Below are positions 7,504 to 12,946 of a stretch of 12,946 nucleotides of DNA, one piece after another (position 1 is the first letter of the stretch; every line of letters begins with the position of its first letter). The notes beneath the pieces were generated by a model. The model saw nothing but the letters and a program-made list of their open reading frames with translations. It did not search any database and was not told the origin of the DNA. The DNA comes from Clostridia bacterium. GTDB taxonomy: Bacteria; Bacillota; Clostridia; Christensenellales; Borkfalkiaceae. The position numbers were made by a program, and so were the translations under genes. Location: contig CAAGHC010000069.1 of the NCBI GenBank assembly GCA_900769565.1, forward strand, positions 1 to 12,946, read 5' to 3'.

Positions 7504-8568
7504 ATGCAAATCAGAATAGAAAAGGCAAAGACTTTGAAAGAAAAACCCGATTTTTCTAAACTTGGTTTCGGTAAATATTTTACCGACCACATGTTCGTAA
7601 TGGACTACTCGGATACCGAAGGTTGGCATGATGCAAGAATAGTACCGTTTGACTACATTCCCATCCATCCTGCATCAACGGTATTGCACTATGGCGCAGA
7701 AATTTTCGAAGGTATGAAAGCGTATAAGACGGCTGACGGCTATCAAATGTTTAGACCTGCTGAAAACGTTAAGAGAATGAATGACTCTGCGGAAAGACTA
7801 TGCTTGCCTACGTTAGATGAAAAGGATACCATTCAAGCGCTTACTGAACTTATTAACCTTGATTACGAATGGATACCCGACCAAGAAGGCACTTCGCTTT
7901 ATATTCGTCCGTTCATGTTTGGTAACGACGAATCTTTAGGCGTTCACGCTGTTCATAACGCAACGTTCGTAATTATTTTATCGCCCGTTGGCAGTTATTA
8001 CGCAGAAGGCTTAAATCCCGTAAAAATCAGCATTGAAAGTGAAGACGTTAGAGCCGTTAGAGGTGGTACGGGCTATGCAAAGTGTGGTGGTAACTACGCA
8101 GCGTCTTTAAGGGCTGGTAAACGTGCTGCTGCAAAAGGCTTTTCACAAGTTCTTTGGCTTGACGGTGTTGAAAGAAAATATATCGAAGAAGTTGGCGCAA
8201 TGAACGTTATGTTTAAGATTAACGGTGAAATAGTTACGCCTGAACTTACGGGTTCCGTTCTTCCTGGTATTACTAGAAAATCTTGTATTCAAATTTTAAG
8301 AGAGTGGGGCTACAAAGTTACTGAAAGACTTATTTCGGTAGACGAACTCATTGCCGCTGCTGAAGACGGAACGTTAGAAGAAGCATGGGGAACGGGTACT
8401 GCTGCAGTAGTTTCACCCATAGGTCAACTTGTTTATAAGGATAAGGCGCATACCGTATCTGACAATAAAATAGGTGAACTTACCCAAAAACTTTACGACG
8501 AACTTACGGGTATTCAATGGGGTAGAAATCCCGACGCTCGCAAGTGGTGTTATAAGGTGAAAATTTAA
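7504..8568 (+). CDS. ilvE: Branched-chain amino acid aminotransferase
   Basis: A 354-residue fold-type IV PLP aminotransferase of the BCAT II type. It would interconvert leucine, isoleucine or valine with the 2-oxoacid, using 2-oxoglutarate/glutamate. Typical motifs are seen: HYGAEIFEGMKAYK (62-75), FRPAENVKRMN, YIRPFMFG (133-140), the PLP Lys K193 in YAKCGGNYAAS, EVGAMN (229-234), GSVLPGITRKS (250-260), and EAWGTGTAAVVSPIG near the C-terminus. Length and motif order are normal, with no sign of damage. The AGAGGTGG at about 7492-7499 overlaps the previous stop and is a good ribosome binding site for 7504. Its place beside VOR and an acyl-CoA synthetase under a leucine T-box suggests it performs the last step of leucine formation. 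Confidence 0.95.
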   Translation: MQIRIEKAKTLKEKPDFSKLGFGKYFTDHMFVMDYSDTEGWHDARIVPFDYIPIHPASTVLHYGAEIFEGMKAYKTADGYQMFRPAENVKRMNDSAERLCLPTLDEKDTIQALTELINLDYEWIPDQEGTSLYIRPFMFGNDESLGVHAVHNATFVIILSPVGSYYAEGLNPVKISIESEDVRAVRGGTGYAKCGGNYAASLRAGKRAAAKGFSQVLWLDGVERKYIEEVGAMNVMFKINGEIVTPELTGSVLPGITRKSCIQILREWGYKVTERLISVDELIAAAEDGTLEEAWGTGTAAVVSPIGQLVYKDKAHTVSDNKIGELTQKLYDELTGIQWGRNPDARKWCYKVKI

Positions 8569-9236
8569 TGTTTGATAAACGTGTAACGGTTTTTATGGGG
8601 CATTACGGTAGTGGGAAGACTTTCGTTTCGGTAAACTATGCGTTAGCCCTAAAAAAACTTGGTAAGAACGTAAGTATTTACGACCTTGATATCGTTAATC
8701 CCTATTATAGGACGGTTGATGCTGAAAAAACGCTTAACCAAGCAGGTGTTGAATTAGTCGTTTCACCGTTTGCAGAAACTAACGTGGATATTCCGGCAAT
8801 GAGTGCTAAATCATATAAAATGGTTGATGATAAGGCGTGTTTTGCCGTTGCAGATATAGGTGGGGACGATAGGGGCGCTTTGGCGCTAGGGCGTTTTCGT
8901 GACAAAATTATTGAAGAAGATAATTACGACGCGTTATTAGTTGTTAACAAATATCGTCCTGAAACACGTGACCTTGAAGGCGTTTTGGAAATTAAAAACG
9001 AGATTGAAATTGCTGGCAAGTTACCTTTCACGGGAATTGTTAATAATACTAATCTCGGAGAAGAAACGGCTGTTGATGATATTATAAAAGGTTTGGAATT
9101 TTGTAATCAAATATCAAAAATAACGGGTTTACCCGTGAAGTTTTCCGCAGTAAGGGAAGACCTAATTCCTAAAACGGAAAAAATAATAAAAGACATTTTA
9201 CCAATACGCCCGATAAAATACGGCGATTGGCTGTAA
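8568..9236 (+). CDS. P-loop ATPase of the MinD/ParA/CooC-like (SIMIBI) class
   Basis: A 222-residue soluble nucleotide-binding protein with Walker A GHYGSGKT (11-18), a MinD-like YDLDIVNPYYR segment following strand 2, and a Walker B-like ADIGGDDRGA. It lacks the signature KGGxGKT lysine of true ParA/MinD. No partner-binding or metal-binding motif is evident. Its ATG overlaps the aminotransferase stop by one base (TAATG), and the ferredoxin subunit follows after 10 bases, so it is translated within the oxidoreductase operon. Relatives such as CooC and Mrp act in metal-cofactor or Fe-S maturation, so a maturation or assembly role for the oxidoreductase is a reasonable guess. It is not shown by the sequence. 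Confidence 0.8.
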   Translation: MFDKRVTVFMGHYGSGKTFVSVNYALALKKLGKNVSIYDLDIVNPYYRTVDAEKTLNQAGVELVVSPFAETNVDIPAMSAKSYKMVDDKACFAVADIGGDDRGALALGRFRDKIIEEDNYDALLVVNKYRPETRDLEGVLEIKNEIEIAGKLPFTGIVNNTNLGEETAVDDIIKGLEFCNQISKITGLPVKFSAVREDLIPKTEKIIKDILPIRPIKYGDWL

Positions 9237-9246
9237 AGGAGAAATT

Positions 9247-9453
9247 ATGGCAAAAGTAACTTTTGATGAAGAGCGTTGCAAGGGTTGCGGATTGTGCGAA
9301 ACGGTTTGCCCCAAGCAAATTATTGCGCTTGCAAAGGAAAAAATCAACTTAAAAGGCTATCATCCGGCGATTATAACCGACCAGGAAAAATGTATAGGTT
9401 GTGCATTCTGCGCTACCATGTGTCCTGATACTGTAATCACGGTTGAAAAGTAG
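9247..9453 (+). CDS. vorD: 2-oxoacid:ferredoxin oxidoreductase delta subunit, 2[4Fe-4S] ferredoxin-like
   Basis: A 68-residue protein with two classical [4Fe-4S] cluster motifs: C11-x2-C14-x2-C17-x3-C21P and C49-x2-C52-x2-C55-x3-C59P. As the small delta subunit it would carry electrons between the catalytic core and free ferredoxin. AAGGAG at about 9236-9241 precedes the ATG. It lies directly upstream of the alpha subunit gene, giving the order delta-alpha-beta-gamma, which is common for 2-oxoglutarate- and 2-oxoisovalerate-type enzymes. The vor rather than kor name rests on the operon partners. Confidence 0.9.
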   Translation: MAKVTFDEERCKGCGLCETVCPKQIIALAKEKINLKGYHPAIITDQEKCIGCAFCATMCPDTVITVEK

Positions 9454-9462
9454 AGGTGTATT

Positions 9463-10533
9463 ATGGCAGAAAAAGTATTAATGAAAGGTAATGAAGCGCT
9501 TGCAGAAGCAGCGATTATGGCAGGGTGCCGTTACTATTTCGGTTATCCCATTACTCCGCAGACTGAAGTAGCCGCTTACATGAGTAAGCGCATGCCCAAA
9601 ATCGGCGGAACTTTCTTACAAGCAGAATCTGAAGTAGCCGCAATCAATATGGTAATAGGCGTTTCGGCTTGTGGTAAGAGAGTTATGACGAGTAGTTCAA
9701 GCCCAGGAATTTCGTTAAAGAGCGAAGGTATATCTTACCTTGCTGGTTGCGAACTTCCCGCACTTATTGTTAACGTACAACGTGGTGGCCCTGGTCTTGG
9801 CGGTATTCAACCTTCGCAATCAGACTATTTCCAAACGACTAAAGGTGGTGGACATGGTGACTATAAGTTAATCACGCTTGCACCTGCATCTGTTCAAGAA
9901 ATGGTTGACCTTACGTTTAAGGGCTTTGATTTAGCAGACAAGTATAGAATGCAAACCATGATTTTAGCAGACGGTACTATGGGCCAAATGATGGAACCTG
10001 TAAGTCTTGACCTTGGCGTAGTTAAAGAATACGATAAGCCTTGGGCAACTTCTGGTAGACGCTATCACGAAGGCAGAAACGTTGTTAACTCACTATCGTT
10101 AAGCCCTGCGCAACTTGAAGAATGGAATATTAACAGATACGAGCGTTATAAAATTGTAGAACGTGACGAAGTTATGTATGAAGAATTCATGATGGAAGAT
10201 GCTGAAATCTGTATCGTTGCATTCGGTATTGCTGCACGTGTTTGCAAAAATGCCATCATGAGCGCTAGAGAACAGGGAATAAAGGTAGGTATGATTAGAC
10301 CGATTACCCTTTGGCCGTTCCCCAAGGATGCTTTGAAAAAAGCTGCGTCAAAGGTTAAATCTTTCTTGTCGGTAGAACTTAACATGGGGCAAATGGTTGA
10401 CGACGTTAAACTCGCTATCAATTGTGCGAAACCCGTGCACTTCTACGGCAGAACGGGTGGCGTAATTATGACCCCCGACGAAGTTTTAAATAAACTTAAA
10501 GAAATTGAAAAAGGAGAATCAAAAGAATGGTAG
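9463..10533 (+). CDS. vorB: 2-oxoacid:ferredoxin oxidoreductase alpha subunit (VOR type; 3-methyl-2-oxobutanoate dehydrogenase VorB-like)
   Basis: A 356-residue catalytic subunit carrying the pyrimidine-binding domain for thiamine diphosphate and the transketolase C-terminal-like domain. Motifs include the N-terminal GNEALAEAAIMAGCRYYFGYP, ITPQTE, the QAESEVAAINMVIG segment with the cofactor-activating Glu, TSSSSPGISLKSEGISYLAG, and NVQRGGPGLGG. The enzyme interconverts 2-oxoacid + CoA + oxidised ferredoxin with acyl-CoA + CO2 + reduced ferredoxin, and is reversible. Databases use the letters vorA and vorB inconsistently for alpha and beta; alpha is called VorB here. The stop overlaps the beta subunit start by 7 bases, implying coupled synthesis of the two core subunits. 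Preference for branched-chain 2-oxoacids over 2-oxoglutarate is inferred from the neighbours. Confidence 0.9.
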   Translation: MAEKVLMKGNEALAEAAIMAGCRYYFGYPITPQTEVAAYMSKRMPKIGGTFLQAESEVAAINMVIGVSACGKRVMTSSSSPGISLKSEGISYLAGCELPALIVNVQRGGPGLGGIQPSQSDYFQTTKGGGHGDYKLITLAPASVQEMVDLTFKGFDLADKYRMQTMILADGTMGQMMEPVSLDLGVVKEYDKPWATSGRRYHEGRNVVNSLSLSPAQLEEWNINRYERYKIVERDEVMYEEFMMEDAEICIVAFGIAARVCKNAIMSAREQGIKVGMIRPITLWPFPKDALKKAASKVKSFLSVELNMGQMVDDVKLAINCAKPVHFYGRTGGVIMTPDEVLNKLKEIEKGESKEW

Positions 10534-11273
10534 TATTTGAAAAGACCAAAGGTCTTACCGATGATCCGTTGCATTACTGCCCGGGTTGTACCCACGGCAT
10601 TATTCACCGTTTGGTGGCTGAAGCGCTTGAAGAATTAGGCGTAACCGATAAAACGGTAGGTATCGCATCTGTTGGATGTTCGGTATTCTCTTATAATTAT
10701 TTTAATTGTGACATGATACAAGCGGCACACGGCAGAGCGCCGGCTGTTGCTACGGGTGCAAAAAGAGCAAATCCTGATAACATAGTATTTACTTATCAAG
10801 GTGATGGCGACCTTGCTGCAATCGGTATGGCTGAAACCGTTCACTCTGCTGCAAGAAATGAAAACATTACGGTAATTTTTGTTAATAACGCTATTTACGG
10901 TATGACGGGTGGTCAAATGGCGCCTACCACTTTACCTAATCAAGTAACTCAAACTTCGCCTTACGGCAGAGACGTTACCGTTGTTGGTTATCCCGTTAAA
11001 GTTTGCGAAATGCTTTCTCAAGTAGATGGTGCGTCTTATCTTGAAAGAGTTGCAGTTAACAACGTTAAAAACATTAAAAAGGCAAAACAAGCAATCTTAC
11101 GTGCTTTCAAAAACCAAATTGAAGGCAAAGGTTTTTCTTTAATTGAAGTTCTTTCTACTTGTCCTACGAACTGGGGACTTTCACCCAAAGATTCGCTTAA
11201 ATGGCTTGAAGAAAACATGGAAAAACACTATCCGCTCGGAGTATTTAAGGATAAATACAAGGAGGAAAAGTAA
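10527..11273 (+). CDS. vorA: 2-oxoacid:ferredoxin oxidoreductase beta subunit, TPP-binding
   Basis: A 248-residue subunit that binds the diphosphate of thiamine diphosphate. It shows the N-terminal YCPGCTHGIIHR, the GDGDLAAIG metal/TPP motif (from about residue 92), and the NN.IYGMTGGQMAPTT stretch typical of KorB/VorA-type beta subunits. It lacks the long C-terminal ferredoxin domain found in single-chain pyruvate oxidoreductases, consistent with a separate delta subunit. The ATG overlaps the alpha subunit's stop codon (ATGGTAG), preceded by AAGGAG at about 10511-10516. AAGGAGG at the end of this gene serves the gamma subunit start. Confidence 0.9.
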   Translation: MVVFEKTKGLTDDPLHYCPGCTHGIIHRLVAEALEELGVTDKTVGIASVGCSVFSYNYFNCDMIQAAHGRAPAVATGAKRANPDNIVFTYQGDGDLAAIGMAETVHSAARNENITVIFVNNAIYGMTGGQMAPTTLPNQVTQTSPYGRDVTVVGYPVKVCEMLSQVDGASYLERVAVNNVKNIKKAKQAILRAFKNQIEGKGFSLIEVLSTCPTNWGLSPKDSLKWLEENMEKHYPLGVFKDKYKEEK

Positions 11274-11810
11274 ATGAGTAAGACTACGAAAATTCTTATT
11301 GCCGGTTTTGGTGGACAAGGTATTCTTTTTGCAGGTAAAGCGCTTGCTTTTACAGGGCTTAAGGCTGGTATGGAAGTTAGTTGGTTACCGTCTTACGGTC
11401 CTGAAATGCGTGGTGGTACGGCTAACTGTAGCGTAACTTTAAGCGATATTCAAATCGGTTCACCGATTGTTGATAAACCTGACGTTTTAATTGCAATGAA
11501 TCTTCCTTCGCTTGAAAAATATTTAAATGAAACTGAACTTGGTGGTTGCATAGTTTACGATAGTTCTTTAATCAATAAAGACGTTGCTCGTGACGGCGTA
11601 TCAATATTCGGTATTCCTGCAACCAAACTTGCAAGTGAAAACGCTTTGGAAGGTTTAGCAAACATGATTATCATGGGTAAGGTTATAAAGGAAACGGGTG
11701 TATTAACTCTCGAACAAGTAACTAATAGTTTAGCGCAAATGATACCTGCTAAAAAGGCGCATTTGCTTGAAAAGAACGTTCAAGCAATCGAATTAGGATA
11801 TAATTTCTAA
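11274..11810 (+). CDS. vorC: 2-oxoacid:ferredoxin oxidoreductase gamma subunit
   Basis: A 178-residue subunit of the CoA-interacting gamma domain family. The N-terminal AGFGGQGILFAGK loop and the SYGPEMRGGTANCSV motif are diagnostic. It completes the delta-alpha-beta-gamma enzyme. The ATG directly abuts the beta subunit stop (TAAATG) and uses the AAGGAGG at about 11261-11267. It is the last gene of the eight-gene unit; a strong terminator begins 11 bases after its stop. Confidence 0.92.
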   Translation: MSKTTKILIAGFGGQGILFAGKALAFTGLKAGMEVSWLPSYGPEMRGGTANCSVTLSDIQIGSPIVDKPDVLIAMNLPSLEKYLNETELGGCIVYDSSLINKDVARDGVSIFGIPATKLASENALEGLANMIIMGKVIKETGVLTLEQVTNSLAQMIPAKKAHLLEKNVQAIELGYNF

Positions 11811-11821
11811 AACACAATTGC

Positions 11822-11857
11822 AAAAAAGCGTGGTATTTGCCACGCTTTTTTGTTTTT
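11822..11857 (+). terminator. Strong intrinsic terminator ending the T-box operon
   Basis: GCGTGG (11828-11833) pairs with CCACGC (11840-11845) around a 6-base loop, and the stem is extended by A6 upstream pairing with T6 downstream, followed by G and five more T. The flanking A-run means it could also work on the opposite strand. Confidence 0.92.
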
Positions 11858-11943
11858 AAACCTTTTGAATGTTTATATTAAGTATCATATCGGGTGGGCG
11901 AAAGCATATATTGAATATAGAAAGCCAAACAAGGAGGAAAATC

Positions 11944-12576
11944 ATGTCGTTTTTTTGCAATTTTCAATCTGACAGATGCCCCGGTACGATAAACGGGAAT
12001 CCACTAAACGGTTTGTGTGAAAAAGTATGTGTGCAAGCAAAAAAGGTTTTTGATGCGTGTATGCAACAAAGCCAGCTTAACGATATAGTTTTAAATATTA
12101 CAAACTTAACCCCGGCAAATCCTACATATCCACTAACGTTTATCAGTGCAAAGAGTACGGTTTCGCAAGGTGTAATAAGTAATCTTTTAATAGAACCGCT
12201 TGTTGAAAGACCGCACTGTGCAAGGGTAAAAGCAGACGTAACAATTCCCGTTTCGGTAGCGTACACGGATGCAAACGGCGTTGAAGGTGTTGCTACAAGC
12301 ACGGTTACCGTTACTAAAGACGTTATTTTGAACGTTCCGTCCGCATCAATAATGCCTTATAACGTTGAGGCTATAGTGTCACTAGTATCTACGATAGGCA
12401 ATTATACGGGTGAAAATCAATTTACAATCGACGCTTGCGTTTCCATAATACTTAAAATCGTTATGGAAGTAGAGTTGCTCGTTCCGTCGTACGGGTATGC
12501 AGCTATTCCGCCCTGCCAAGATTATACACAGGAAGTATGTGCGGGATTTTTTGAACTTCCCATATATCCGGAATAG
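11944..12576 (+). CDS. Unrecognised cysteine-containing protein (210 aa), possibly spore-associated
   Basis: I do not recognise a named family. The start at 11944 is chosen because AGGAGGA at about 11932-11938 sits just upstream; the longer in-frame ATG at 11869 has no ribosome binding site. The protein has no signal peptide or clear membrane helix. It has nine Cys: C5, C12, C25, C29 and C39 in the first 40 residues, and two in the C-terminal PPCQDYTQEVC segment. In between is a Val/Thr/Ile-rich, probably beta-strand-rich body. The N-terminal CEKVCVQAKKVFDAC pattern recalls small conserved Clostridia proteins sometimes linked to the spore coat, but this is memory of a pattern and not proof. 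It is a single-gene unit between two terminators. No convincing sigma-A promoter is seen in 11858-11930; CATAT elements there are too weak to assign a sporulation sigma factor. Confidence 0.75.
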   Translation: MSFFCNFQSDRCPGTINGNPLNGLCEKVCVQAKKVFDACMQQSQLNDIVLNITNLTPANPTYPLTFISAKSTVSQGVISNLLIEPLVERPHCARVKADVTIPVSVAYTDANGVEGVATSTVTVTKDVILNVPSASIMPYNVEAIVSLVSTIGNYTGENQFTIDACVSIILKIVMEVELLVPSYGYAAIPPCQDYTQEVCAGFFELPIYPE

Positions 12577-12592
12577 TAAAATAAACAAAATT

Positions 12593-12625
12593 AAGCGTAG
12601 TTAGATGCTACGCTTTTTTGTTTTT
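12593..12625 (+). terminator. Intrinsic terminator after the 210-aa gene
   Basis: AAGCGTAG (12593-12600) pairs with CTACGCTT (12608-12615) around a 7-base loop, followed by T-run, G and five T. Its tail is identical over 19 bases to that of the terminator at 11822-11857. Confidence 0.9.
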
Positions 12626-12660
12626 AAAAACAAAAAATAGCGTTATAATTTGTAAATTAC

Positions 12661-12689
12661 TTGCAAAACCTTATGTGTTATGTTATCAT
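12661..12689 (+). promoter_or_regulatory. Extended -10 promoter for the metallophosphoesterase gene
   Basis: TTGCAA at 12661-12666, a 17-base spacer, and TATCAT at 12684-12689 with an upstream TG at 12681-12682 (TGnTATCAT). Transcription would start about 7 bases later, essentially at the ATG at 12696. A second possible -10, TATAAT at 12644-12649, lacks a good -35 element. Confidence 0.55.
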
Positions 12690-12695
12690 AAAAAC

Positions 12696-12930
12696 ATGAA
12701 AGTCTTTGCAATTAGTGATTTGCATATTTCCACGTCTACAAACAAACCCATGGATATTTTTGGTGGGAATTGGATAGGTTATATGGATAAAATTCGTGCT
12801 GATTGGCACGAAAAGGTGTCTGACGACGATTTAGTTCTTATCGGTGGCGATATTAGTTGGGCCATGGATATTCTTGACGCAAAGACGGACATTGACAGTT
12901 TACGTGACCTTAAAGGTAAAAAAATTCTTA
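12696..12930 (+). CDS. Metallophosphoesterase (COG1768-like), 3' partial
   Basis: The first 78 residues of a calcineurin-like phosphoesterase, cut by the end of the insert. The first metal motif is SDLH (residues 7-10), and GGD in LIGGDISWAM is the second metal-binding block. The KPMDIFGGNW segment and the DISWAM block match a Clostridia group of predicted phosphohydrolases (COG1768-like), usually about 230-250 residues, so roughly two thirds is missing, including the GNHD block. Substrate is unknown. There is no Shine-Dalgarno sequence before the ATG, while the protein clearly begins here (MKVFAISDLHIS), and the promoter lies almost on the start codon. It is a different family from the SbcD-type nuclease expected as partner of the ATPase at the left end. 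Confidence 0.85.
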
Positions 12931-12946
12931 AGATCGGAAGAGCGTC
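12931..12946. other. Illumina adapter remnant (right end)
   Basis: The last 16 bases, AGATCGGAAGAGCGTC, are the start of the TruSeq read-1 side adapter. They are not genomic and should not be translated as part of the phosphoesterase. Together with the left end, this shows a complete library insert oriented between two different adapters. Confidence 0.97.

Noticed and set aside
9247..11810. Calling the oxidoreductase a 2-oxoglutarate enzyme (kor)
   Set aside because: Subunit make-up fits either, but the aminotransferase, acyl-CoA synthetase and leucine T-box favour branched-chain substrates. Not fully excluded.
11869..11943. N-terminal extension of the 210-aa protein starting at 11869
   Set aside because: No ribosome binding site, starts inside the terminator-proximal spacer, and the strong AGGAGGA fits the ATG at 11944.
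12696..12930. Phosphoesterase as the SbcD-type partner of the left-end ATPase
   Set aside because: It belongs to a different phosphoesterase group and is 11 kb away behind several terminators.
1..12946. CRISPR arrays, tRNA or rRNA genes, insertion sequences, phage attachment sites
   Set aside because: No regularly spaced direct repeats, tRNA-like cloverleaf, rRNA signature, transposase or terminal inverted repeats were seen on either strand.

Overview
The window looks like a piece of an uncultured, low-GC Clostridia-type (Firmicutes) genome. It is AT-rich, has strong AGGAGG-like ribosome binding sites, carries T-box leaders, has intrinsic terminators with U-runs, and encodes an anaerobic ferredoxin-linked 2-oxoacid oxidoreductase. 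The species cannot be told from the sequence. The first 19 and last 16 bases are Illumina adapter, so the biological insert is about 20-12930, and both outermost genes are cut by the ends. Every real gene is on the + strand.

Region 1 (20-3094) holds three genes spaced like an operon. They are the 3' part of a membrane-anchored SbcC/SMC-like (YhaN-type) ATPase, a small HNH-type zinc protein whose start overlaps the ATPase stop, and an amidohydrolase of the COG2159 type.

Region 2 (3095-3665) has no protein gene. It is a double control region: promoter P1 with a canonical T-box leader (most likely specifier CUC, leucine) and terminator, then a second promoter P2 with a much shorter T-box that keeps the antiterminator, stem III and a IIA/B-like hairpin but has no recognisable Stem I.

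Region 3 (3666-11810) is a tight eight-gene operon: a LeuA-like protein whose catalytic residues are mostly replaced but whose regulatory domain is present; a fusion of a xylose-isomerase-like TIM barrel to an AMP-forming acyl-CoA synthetase; a branched-chain aminotransferase; a P-loop ATPase; and the delta, alpha, beta and gamma subunits of a 2-oxoacid:ferredoxin oxidoreductase of the VOR type. Read together: a branched-chain fatty acid is activated to acyl-CoA, reductively carboxylated by VOR to the 2-oxoacid, and transaminated to the amino acid. A leucine T-box turns genes on when leucyl-tRNA is uncharged, so a biosynthetic direction (isovalerate to leucine, perhaps also isobutyrate to valine and 2-methylbutyrate to isoleucine) fits better than catabolism. 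The two degenerate TIM barrels could supply feedback control. That is a hypothesis and the main item of interest here.

Region 4 (11811-12930) has a strong terminator, an unrecognised cysteine-containing 210-aa protein, another terminator, and the 5' end of a metallophosphoesterase gene with an extended -10 promoter so close to the ATG that its mRNA may be leaderless.
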